Below, piece after piece: positions 1 through 5,821 of a DNA stretch of 9,466 bases (the first letter of the stretch is position 1; the number at the start of each line of letters is the position of its first letter). Position numbers and translations under genes: made by a program. This DNA is from Bacteroidales bacterium (GTDB lineage Bacteria > Bacteroidota > Bacteroidia > Bacteroidales > Tenuifilaceae), in the NCBI GenBank assembly GCA_008933525.1, contig WBUV01000091.1, positions 1 through 9,466 on the forward strand, in the 5' to 3' direction. Under the pieces are notes generated by a model. That model made no database searches, was not told the DNA's origin, and saw only the letters and a list, made by a program, of their open reading frames with translations.

Positions 1-138
1 GGATAAACTCAGCAATTGCAAGTATTCAGAAAATAGCACTGTTAAAAATTATGGTTATTGTAATATCCTAAACTTTAAAGAACAACTATTTGAATAAACA
101 GAAAATAGTAAAACGTGCTTCTAAATTATCAGAAAAAA

Positions 139-169
139 TTTCTTCGTTACTTTTTTTTCCATACTTTAG
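139..169 (+). promoter_or_regulatory. Possible Bacteroidota-type promoter for the double adenylate kinase
   Basis: TACTTTAG at 162-169 matches the -7 consensus TAnnTTTG at all but one fixed position. TTTC at 139-142 is one base off the -33 TTTG, with a 19-nt spacer. Transcription would start about 7 nt after the -7 box, leaving a leader of about 20 nt before the ATG at 198. This also argues against the TTG start at 90. Weak match in AT-rich DNA. Confidence 0.3.
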
Positions 170-197
170 TGATGAATTAACTAACCTAAATTCTATC

Positions 198-1367
198 ATG
201 CTTAACATTGCACTATTTGGCCCTCCGGGTGCAGGAAAAGGTACCCAAAGCGATTGGTTGCTAAAGAAATACAACCTAACCTACATATCAACCGGTGAAA
301 TACTCCGCGAGGAGATTGCCGAAGGTTCACCGCTAGGAATTAAGGCAAAAAATATCATTGAAAAGGGTGGTTTGGTTTCCGATGAGCTCGTTGTTCAAAT
401 CATCGAAAATAAAATAAAAAAGAAAACCGATACCAATGGTTTCCTATTCGACGGTTTTCCTCGTACTACTGTTCAGTGCTACATTCTGGATGGACTTTTA
501 ATGAATATGAACACTTCGCTAACCTGCATGCTTAGCCTAGAGGTTCCCGATGATGAGTTGGTGCGAAGGTTAAAATCGCGTGCACAAATTGCCAATAGGA
601 AAGATGATAGTGACGAGGTAATTCAGGTTAGGCTTAACGAATACTATTCCAAAACAGTCCCCGTAGCCAAGTACTACCAAGATAAAGGTATTTGCCATTC
701 CATTGATGGTACAGGAACCATTGAGGAAGTTCAAGGCCGACTAGATGCCGCCGTGCAAAAATCGTTGGAGAACCGTTGGGCTAATATTATTCTGTTCGGA
801 TATCCAGGATCAGGTAAAGGAACGCAAGCCAAAAAGATGGCAGAAAGATACAATATGGTGTATATTTCTACCGGAAAAATGCTTAGGCAGGAAATTAAAA
901 ACAATACAGAAATTGGCCATATTGCAAAACCCTACATGGACAAGGGTATGATTGTACCCGATGAAATAGCGATCAAACTAATTGAAGAGAAAATTCAGGC
1001 AAGCCCAGGCTCACGAGGATTTATTTTCAAGGGATTCCCACGAACCATTGTTCAAGCCTATATTGTAGATGGAATGCTTAAGAAGATGAATAGCTCTATA
1101 ACATCGGCCATCGAAATTCAGGTTAGCCCTTTGGAGGCGATGAAAAGGCTTGCCCAAAGGAGCAAAACGGATCGCAGTCGCCTTTACGATATGGACACCG
1201 AAACAATAGTATCGCGCCTTGAGGAGTACGAGCAGAAAACAATGCTTGCCCGCGACTTCTACGCAAAAAGAAATTTAATTCATTCTATTTCCGGAGAGGG
1301 AACCGAGGAGGAAGTTTTCGAGAGAGTGTGCAACCAAATTGATAGAATTTTGAGACAAGGACTGTAG
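198..1367 (+). CDS. adk: Tandem (double-domain) adenylate kinase
   Basis: Encodes 389 residues made of two adenylate kinase (AMP + ATP = 2 ADP) domains in a row, about twice the usual ~190-residue Bacteroidota enzyme; cytosolic. Domain 1 (about 1-190) has the P-loop GPPGAGKGTQ (K14), STGEILR (R37), FDGFPRT (D85, R89), R128 and NRKDD...R (R134, D136, D137, R145), so it looks fully active. Its LID is the short, zinc-less type. Domain 2 (about 193-389) has GYPGSGKGTQ (K207), STGKMLR (R230), GFPRT (R282), R321 and R340, but the acidic residue before GFPR is K278 and the RxDD motif is disrupted (L329-Y-D-M332). I chose the ATG at 198 because the kinase fold starts there (MLNIALFG). An in-frame TTG at 90 would add 36 unrelated residues. 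No Shine-Dalgarno is visible. A terminator follows. The family call is firm; the activity of the second half is uncertain. Confidence 0.93.
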   Translation: MLNIALFGPPGAGKGTQSDWLLKKYNLTYISTGEILREEIAEGSPLGIKAKNIIEKGGLVSDELVVQIIENKIKKKTDTNGFLFDGFPRTTVQCYILDGLLMNMNTSLTCMLSLEVPDDELVRRLKSRAQIANRKDDSDEVIQVRLNEYYSKTVPVAKYYQDKGICHSIDGTGTIEEVQGRLDAAVQKSLENRWANIILFGYPGSGKGTQAKKMAERYNMVYISTGKMLRQEIKNNTEIGHIAKPYMDKGMIVPDEIAIKLIEEKIQASPGSRGFIFKGFPRTIVQAYIVDGMLKKMNSSITSAIEIQVSPLEAMKRLAQRSKTDRSRLYDMDTETIVSRLEEYEQKTMLARDFYAKRNLIHSISGEGTEEEVFERVCNQIDRILRQGL

Positions 1368-1388
1368 ATCGAAATAAATCAAAAAGTC

Positions 1389-1425
1389 AAAGGTACAAGT
1401 GATAATCTTGTGCCTTTTCTTTTTT
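1389..1425 (+). terminator. Intrinsic terminator after the adenylate kinase gene
   Basis: AAAGGTACAAG (1389-1399) pairs with CTTGTGCCTTT (1407-1417) over 11 base pairs with a single G-U wobble and a 7-nt loop. It is followed by a T-rich tract to 1425. It lies 22 nt after the stop codon and 30 nt before the next promoter, so it separates the two plus-strand genes into independent transcription units. Confidence 0.85.
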
Positions 1426-1454
1426 CCTGCATTTCCCTTACATACTTATACTTT

Positions 1455-1484
1455 TTTGCAACTACTATTATTATGCTAATTTTG
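1455..1484 (+). promoter_or_regulatory. Bacteroidota sigma-70-type promoter (TTTG / TAnnTTTG)
   Basis: TTTG at 1455-1458 and TAATTTTG at 1477-1484 match the Bacteroidota primary sigma factor elements (-33 TTTG, -7 TAnnTTTG) at every fixed position, with an 18-nt spacer, close to the usual 19-21. The start would fall near 1490, giving a leader of about 15 nt before the ATG at 1505. The GTG at 1484 lies in the -7 box and so cannot be the start codon. Confidence 0.75.
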
Positions 1485-1504
1485 TGAATCTAAAACTCAG
1501 CACG

Positions 1505-2617
1505 ATGAAGCGATTCCTTTCTATTGTAGCACTTCTAATTATCTGTACATCCGCTAAAACTCAGGAAATATGGATTAAGGATAACAACTACATACCTGTT
1601 GAAATTGGCGATACAGGTGTTTTCTACGTTAACCCCTACTCCACTGCTTTTTTCGATAATAAGGAATACACAAGCATTATAAAGAAAGGCTATACTCACC
1701 CTGGATTTTTTATACAGCCAAAAGTATCGTATAAACTATCATCAAAAACGTCCATTCATGCAGGATTTCACATGCTGTATTTTGCCGGAACCGATTCGTT
1801 GGAGAAGTTAATCCCCGTGTTAACCCTTCAGGTAGAACTATTCGAAGGTACCGAAATGCTTCTGGGAAGCATACACTCAAAACAACTACATTTTTTACCC
1901 GAACCTTTATTTAAACCCGAACGATTATTTACAGCACAACCCGAAATTGGAATGCAATTCCTGACCAATACTAATACATTTAAAGCTGACTCATGGACTA
2001 ACTGGGAACGATACATTAAACCCGGCAGTAAATTCCAGGAGGTTTTCACAATGGGACTTTCCACAATTTATAGGCCTAATGGGTTTGAAAATAGAAAAGG
2101 ACTAACATTAAACGCCTTCGGATTTGGAGTACACAATGGCGGTCAAATTGACAGCACTAATCTACAGGTAACTACCATGATTAATTTAGGCGGTGGATTT
2201 TCGTATGCATTGCCAATTTTATCGGGAAAAACATTGTTGGGATTCGAACTTATGGGATTTATTTCCACGGATAAATCTCCAAATCCTCAGAGCAAATACC
2301 TGAATGGCAACGCCATTTATCCAAAGGTTTATGTTGAGTATTTATCGTTCCGTGGTGAACTTGGATATTGGCGAGCCAATAAATTTACAAATCCACGTGG
2401 CGAGGAACTTTTCGGCTCGTACTCAACGGTTAACCCAACCTTTGATTCCGACATTAGAAATTTATATACAGCCAAGCTAATTTACAATACAGAGATTACC
2501 AAAGGATTTGTGCTAGGCGGTCGGTTCGAAACCTACTACGATCCAGAGCAATCTGTTTTCGATTGGGCGTTTACTTTTAAGATGGTGTTTGACCGTAATA
2601 TTTTGATAAAAAGATAG
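1505..2617 (+). CDS. Exported protein of unknown function, probable outer-membrane beta-barrel
   Basis: Encodes 370 residues. The N-terminus MKRFLSIVALLIICTSAKTQ is a typical Sec signal peptide, probably cut near residue 20. The cysteine at residue 15 is preceded by Ile-Ile, so it is a poor lipobox and a lipoprotein is unlikely. The mature part is rich in aromatic and glycine residues in alternating strand-like patterns (for example LTLNAFGFGVHNGG, GGFSYALPI, FRGELGYW, WAFTFKMVF), with no catalytic motif I recognise; this is what Bacteroidota outer-membrane barrels look like. It ends FDRNILIKR, not with the terminal aromatic residue typical of barrel proteins, which weakens the call. The ATG at 1505 is preferred over the in-frame GTG at 1484 because the latter sits in the promoter. 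The gene is a single unit, with a terminator before it and a repeat-filled gap after it. I do not recognise the family and assign no function. Confidence 0.8.
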   Translation: MKRFLSIVALLIICTSAKTQEIWIKDNNYIPVEIGDTGVFYVNPYSTAFFDNKEYTSIIKKGYTHPGFFIQPKVSYKLSSKTSIHAGFHMLYFAGTDSLEKLIPVLTLQVELFEGTEMLLGSIHSKQLHFLPEPLFKPERLFTAQPEIGMQFLTNTNTFKADSWTNWERYIKPGSKFQEVFTMGLSTIYRPNGFENRKGLTLNAFGFGVHNGGQIDSTNLQVTTMINLGGGFSYALPILSGKTLLGFELMGFISTDKSPNPQSKYLNGNAIYPKVYVEYLSFRGELGYWRANKFTNPRGEELFGSYSTVNPTFDSDIRNLYTAKLIYNTEITKGFVLGGRFETYYDPEQSVFDWAFTFKMVFDRNILIKR

Positions 2618-2752
2618 ATTGTAATTCATTTTGCGGTTGATACTCCGGTTTCATCCGTAAAAAAATTCAATACTATTAATTACCAGTAAGTTATACTCTT
2701 ACCTTTAACACTCACTTTCATTCGGATGAACCCCGAAGGGCTCGCCGTAGGC

Positions 2753-2806
2753 AAACACCCATATTTTGTTCATTCGTGTTTTTGATTAGTCTAATCATGG
2801 GTGTTT
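2753..2806. repeat. Long palindromic hairpin with REP-like left flank
   Basis: AAACACCCAT (2753-2762) pairs perfectly with ATGGGTGTTT (2797-2806). A smaller inner stem, GATTA (2784-2788) with TAATC (2792-2796), gives a nested structure. Just to the left lies ACCCCGAAGGGCT (about 2730-2742), itself able to fold as CCC/GGG. The right arm overlaps the start of direct repeat copy 1. A mobile or structural REP-type origin is inferred; it could also act as a terminator for the upstream plus-strand gene, but it lacks a clear T-tract. Confidence 0.6.
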
Positions 2807-2947
2807 CATACCATTATCAATTCGTTGCGATGCATATATTCTCTATCATTTCAAATAAATGCTATTACTTGCATCGCATCATTATTGATTCTCATTAAAA
2901 TCCCCGAGTTAAAACTCGGGGCTATTGCTGGCGCCCCCTTGGGGCTA
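2802..2947. repeat. Direct repeat copy 1 (~146 bp) with REP-like hairpins
   Basis: This segment recurs at 3101-3246, exactly 299 bp downstream, with about 14 mismatches and no gaps by hand alignment. It includes an identical run of 68 bp (2843-2910). It contains a perfect stem CCCCGAGTT (2902-2910) / AACTCGGGG (2913-2921) and a second small hairpin GCCCC (2933-2937) / GGGGC (2941-2945). Both hairpins are followed by GGGGCTA-type sequence. In this copy TGCGATGCA (2826-2834) also pairs with TGCATCGCA (2870-2878). Paired short GC-rich hairpins in an AT-rich gap resemble REP/BIME elements moved by RAYT transposases. Confidence 0.85.
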
Positions 2948-3002
2948 GTTATTTTTACAATTGCAATTATCACCTTTTAATTTTTAGATGATAGGCTCTT
3001 TC

Positions 3003-3048
3003 CCCTCTCTGAGTTTATCAGCCAACTGGCGGAGTCAGAAATAGAGGG
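3003..3048. repeat. Imperfect palindrome with CCCTCT/AGAGGG ends
   Basis: CCCTCT (3003-3008) and AGAGGG (3043-3048) bracket a core GCCA-AC-TGGC (3021-3030), with further partial pairing (TGA/TCA) between. It lies between the two direct repeat copies. Palindromes of the CCCTCT...AGAGGG kind are, from memory, frequent in Bacteroidota intergenic DNA; I cannot confirm the family here. Confidence 0.45.
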
Positions 3049-3100
3049 ACTGGAGGTGAATTGTAGCCAATTAGTTGCGTATTCATCATTTTCAAATTCC

Positions 3101-3246
3101 TGTTTTATACCAAAATCAATCCATTCTGATGCATATGCTCACTATCATTTCAAATAAATGCTATTACTTGCATCGCATCATTATTGATTCTCATTAAAAT
3201 CCCCGAGTTGAAACTCGGGGCTAATGCTATCGCCCCCTTGGGGCTA
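3101..3246. repeat. Direct repeat copy 2 (~146 bp) with REP-like hairpins
   Basis: Second copy of the 2802-2947 element in the same orientation, about 90% identical. Both hairpins are kept: CCCCGAGTT (3201-3209) / AACTCGGGG (3212-3220) with only the loop base changed (A to G), and GCCCC (3232-3236) / GGGGC (3240-3244). Most differences fall in the left ~45 bp and in the spacer between hairpins, so the stems look conserved. The larger TGCGATGCA inverted repeat of copy 1 is reduced here to GATGCA/TGCATC. Read on the minus strand, the first hairpin is followed by ATTTTAAT, so it could help terminate the HAD gene. Confidence 0.85.
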
Positions 3247-3253
3247 ATAATTT

Positions 3254-3302
3254 CATTATACATTTTTCATTCTACATTATACATTCTACATTGAGCATTC
3301 AA
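3254..3302. repeat. Heptamer tandem repeat, seven units of CATTNNN
   Basis: Seven consecutive 7-bp units, all starting CATT: CATTATA, CATTTTT, CATTCTA, CATTATA, CATTCTA, CATTGAG, CATTCAA. The period is exactly 7 with no gaps over 49 bp. It lies 11 bp beyond the 3' end of the minus-strand HAD gene. Heptameric intergenic repeats are known in other bacteria (for example the STRR repeats of cyanobacteria). The function is unknown. Confidence 0.8.
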
Positions 3303-3313
3303 CTTACCTCCTC

Positions 3314-4012
3314 CTATCTCCCAAACAGTTCCGGCAGCATTCCCAAATTATCTATCTTAAAGTATCTCTCATGATTCATCCTTTCTTCGTCAACATACTC
3401 ATGCAACCATGTGGTATGGTAAGGAACAAACACACCATAGCCACCTAGGTTTAGAACTGGGATTACATCGGATTTAAGAGAATTCCCGACCATAAGGAAT
3501 TCCTCTGGTTTTATATCGAGATGGTGTATTAAATCCAAGTAGTTTCGCTCACCCTTATCGCTCATAATTTCGATATGGTGAAAGTAATCGGCCAATCCTG
3601 ATTTCATGAGTTTTGTTTCCTGATCCAACAAATCGCCCTTGGTGGCAACTATCAGCCTATAATGGGGCTGTAACTTCTCCAAAACCTCATTTACATTGTT
3701 AATCAACCTTACTGGCTGATTTAACTGTTCTTTTCCTAAATCAACAATCTGACTAATAATCGATGCAGAAACCATACCACCCGATACACGAATAGCCGTT
3801 TCAATCAGCGATAGTGTAAATGCCTTTATCCCATATCCATACAAGGGTAGATTTCCAATTTCAGTTTTGTAAAGTTCCTTATTTAAAGTCTCCTCGTCCA
3901 TAAAATCCTTTAAAAGCGTACAGAACTTATGCTCGGTTTGCCTGTAAAAGGGCTCGTTATCCCAAAGAGTATCATCGGCATCAAAACCAATCACTTTTAT
4001 ATTACTTAGCAT
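3314..4012 (-). CDS. HAD-superfamily hydrolase (phosphatase-like, subfamily I)
   Basis: Encodes 232 residues with all four HAD motifs: motif I FDADDT (nucleophile D11, acid/base D13, T15), motif II ATKGD (T124), motif III K153 in SDKGER, and motif IV GNSLKSD (176-182). The helical stretch between motif I and motif II (about 18-110) is the C1 cap of subfamily I, as in YjjG, phosphoglycolate phosphatase and haloacid dehalogenase relatives. D13 plus T15 favour a phosphatase over a dehalogenase. The substrate cannot be read from the sequence; nucleotide or small sugar phosphates are typical for such soluble cytosolic enzymes. The only ATG near the fold start is at 4012. It is divergent from the exported protein gene at 4135. 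A TATAATTG at 4031-4038 (minus strand) is one base off the -7 consensus and would give a leader of about 12 nt. Confidence 0.9.
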   Translation of the reverse strand: MLSNIKVIGFDADDTLWDNEPFYRQTEHKFCTLLKDFMDEETLNKELYKTEIGNLPLYGYGIKAFTLSLIETAIRVSGGMVSASIISQIVDLGKEQLNQPVRLINNVNEVLEKLQPHYRLIVATKGDLLDQETKLMKSGLADYFHHIEIMSDKGERNYLDLIHHLDIKPEEFLMVGNSLKSDVIPVLNLGGYGVFVPYHTTWLHEYVDEERMNHERYFKIDNLGMLPELFGR

Positions 4013-4134
4013 AGTTTTTGTGTTTAATTACAATTATAGATGCTATTCTGCTAATTTTGATTTATAAAGAAATAGAATTAATATTGTTACAATATATAGC
4101 TTTATTGAATTGCATAACAGTAAAACGGTTTAAT

Positions 4135-5679
4135 ATGAAAGTATATAAACTCTCCCTCCTATGTATAGCAGTATTTTTGCTTTCATCAAAAAACACTGAT
4201 GCCCAAGTACCACAATGGGCCGATGAGAACTCTAGGAAACTCAAATTCCCCGATAGCGAATGGATAGTTTCTTATGCATCGGAGCAAAACAGAAGCAAGG
4301 AGGAGCCTTCCGCTTTGCAAGCAAAACTGATAGATTTTGCGTCTACAAATCTTATACAATCCATACAAACCACCATTACAGCCATTTCTACGGCAAATAC
4401 CATCGAAATGGATAACAAGATACACCAAACATTCCAGCAAGCCAGCACCTCTGCAAGCAACCTAAAGGTAACAGGACTCAAGAACGAATCGGCTTACGAT
4501 GCAAAATCAAAAACAGGCTTCGCCATTGTTTACGCCAAGCGTTCCGAGCTAAGCAAGTACTACAACGAAGTTGTTAAGCGAAACCTCACCCAAATAACCG
4601 AAAAGATTGCAATCATAATGAAAATGGTTGATTCCAATAGTCGTGATGAAGCCTTAAGGTTGATATCGGAATGCCAAACGCTTTTCCGTGAAGCCGAGGA
4701 AGCGCAAACACTTTTAGTTGCAATCAATAAAACTGCATCGGACGATTTGGTTAAGTATACCGATTACAGCAAACTACGCGGAGAACTCGATCAGCAATCG
4801 AGCAAGATTCGTAAAGCCGAAAACTTAACTATCGACGAGGCTGCTTCCATTATTGCAGCAGAGCTAGTTTCGCAGAAGGATAAGTTTGTAGCTCCAATCA
4901 AACTCTCGTATTTTACCTTTCAGGAAACAGGCATGAACAGCCCATTCTCCCGCAGAATGCAAATTGCGCTGGAACAAAAACTGGTTGCATCTGGAGTAAA
5001 CATTGATAATTCAGTAAATACTAACCAAGCATCGTCCAGCAAAGGCACATTAATATCTGGAACCTACTGGGAAGAGGGGAATAGCGTTCGGGTTGTTTGT
5101 TTGGCCCGTAGTATAGAAACAGGCAAACCAGTAGGAAGTACCGAGGCAAAACTATCGGCAGAAAAATTAGCGCAAACAAACCTCCAAATAAAACCCGAGA
5201 ACTTTCAGGATGCATATGCCAATATGAGGGTATTTTCCAAAGGCGAAATTGAAGGTGGCGATTTAAATGTTGAAATTTGGACAAACAAAGGTTCCAACAA
5301 TTTAATTTTCACCGAAGGTGAGCATATGAAACTGTCAGTTCGTGCCAATAAAGAGTGCTACCTGAGGGTAATTTACCACTTGGCCGATGGACAAAAAGTA
5401 CTTCTGCTCGACAACTACTACATAAGCACCGATAAGGTGAATAAGGTATACGAACTACCCTATGAGTTTGAATGCTCTGAGCCATTTGGTGTTGAAACCC
5501 TTCAGCTCAACGCACAGGAATTGGCTTTTGGAGGTCTTAGAACCCAGAACCAGGATGGATACGAGTTTATTGTTGACGATATGCAAACAATTCTTGTTGG
5601 AACCCGCGGTATGAAAAAAGTAACCAAAAACGAACTTAAAGCCGAACGTCGCGTAACAATAACAACAATGAGGAACTAA
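4135..5679 (+). CDS. Exported protein with LPP20/FlgT-like, FlgO/CsgG-like and DUF4384 regions
   Basis: Encodes 514 residues. MKVYKLSLLCIAVFLLSS followed by KNTDA|Q is a Sec signal peptide (cut after about residue 23); no usable lipobox. Residues about 25-130 (start PQWADENS, then FPDSEWIVSYAS) resemble the LPP20/FlgT N-terminal lipoprotein domain. About 135-245 is helical and charged, possibly coiled coil. About 250-350 (KLSYFTFQETGMNSPFSRRM from 256, then a GTYWEEGNSVRV strand pair) resembles FlgO/CsgG-type periplasmic domains. About 379-465 (VEIWTNKG, YLRVIYHLADGQKVLLLDN, then PFGVETLQLNA) fits DUF4384. The role is probably in the periplasm or at the outer membrane; no activity can be assigned. 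The in-frame TTG at 4018 would put 39 residues before the signal peptide, so ATG 4135 is the start. Domain names are from pattern memory and need a profile search; the DUF4384 call is the strongest. Confidence 0.85.
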   Translation: MKVYKLSLLCIAVFLLSSKNTDAQVPQWADENSRKLKFPDSEWIVSYASEQNRSKEEPSALQAKLIDFASTNLIQSIQTTITAISTANTIEMDNKIHQTFQQASTSASNLKVTGLKNESAYDAKSKTGFAIVYAKRSELSKYYNEVVKRNLTQITEKIAIIMKMVDSNSRDEALRLISECQTLFREAEEAQTLLVAINKTASDDLVKYTDYSKLRGELDQQSSKIRKAENLTIDEAASIIAAELVSQKDKFVAPIKLSYFTFQETGMNSPFSRRMQIALEQKLVASGVNIDNSVNTNQASSSKGTLISGTYWEEGNSVRVVCLARSIETGKPVGSTEAKLSAEKLAQTNLQIKPENFQDAYANMRVFSKGEIEGGDLNVEIWTNKGSNNLIFTEGEHMKLSVRANKECYLRVIYHLADGQKVLLLDNYYISTDKVNKVYELPYEFECSEPFGVETLQLNAQELAFGGLRTQNQDGYEFIVDDMQTILVGTRGMKKVTKNELKAERRVTITTMRN

Positions 5680-5680
5680 T

Positions 5681-5814
5681 GAAAGTTAAAAGTTTGTAAA
5701 GTTGAAAGTTAGAAAGTTATCAATAAAATGGAATTGTTGTCAAATTTGTATAATTAACATTAGTTTATAAACCCTTATCTTTACAAACTTTTCAACTTTA
5801 AACTTTCAAAACTC
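5681..5814. repeat. AAAGTT-unit repeat forming a ~20-bp inverted repeat pair
   Basis: The left part (5681-5718) is built of GAAAGTT, AAAAGTT and similar 7-9-bp units. The right part (5787-5814) holds the complementary AACTTT units. The arms 5682-5701 and 5779-5799 are inverted copies: 20 pairs with one extra base, including a perfect 14-bp core (5688-5701 with 5779-5792). About 77 nt separate the arms. The structure fills the gap between two plus-strand genes, and its right arm ends 22 nt before the next ATG. It could be a MITE-like element, an mRNA stem between the genes, or two heptamer arrays in opposite orientation. No target duplication is obvious. Confidence 0.65.
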
Positions 5815-5821
5815 ACAAAAC

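Larger units (their letters stand above)
2618..3313. other. Gene-free, repeat-rich intergenic region
   Basis: About 700 bp without a credible gene, far longer than any other gap in the window. It holds, in order, an 8-bp inverted repeat (TTCATCCG 2650-2657 with CGGATGAA 2723-2730), a long hairpin (2753-2806), direct repeat copy 1 (2802-2947), an imperfect palindrome (3003-3048), direct repeat copy 2 (3101-3246) and a heptamer tandem repeat (3254-3302). It lies between the 3' ends of two convergent genes, the favoured location of REP-like elements. No transposase gene is present. Confidence 0.75.

Noticed and set aside
2..97. 31-codon frame open from the window's left edge, ending TAA at 95-97, possibly the end of an upstream gene
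   Set aside because: Too short and without a recognisable motif. Another frame is also open to 71 in this AT-rich stretch, so no reading can be preferred.
90..197. TTG-initiated 36-residue N-terminal extension of the adenylate kinase
   Set aside because: It precedes the universally N-terminal P-loop strand, has no homology I recognise, and contains the possible promoter. ATG 198 fits the family start.
1484..1504. GTG start seven codons upstream of the exported protein's signal peptide
   Set aside because: The GTG overlaps the last base of the -7 promoter element and would not be transcribed.
2646..2732. 8-bp inverted repeat TTCATCCG/CGGATGAA as terminator of the gene ending at 2617
   Set aside because: The loop is 65 nt and no T-tract follows on the plus strand; the nearby A-run is on the wrong strand for this.
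2802..3246. CRISPR array
   Set aside because: Only two repeats of ~146 bp with a single ~150-bp spacer, and no cas genes; the unit sizes do not fit.
4018..4134. TTG-initiated 39-residue extension of the DUF4384 protein
   Set aside because: It would place a hydrophobic stretch before a complete Sec signal peptide that starts at ATG 4135.
4062..4481. Overlapping minus-strand open frames opposite the start of the DUF4384 gene
   Set aside because: Low-complexity, cysteine-rich translations with no domain; they are shadows of the strongly coding plus strand.
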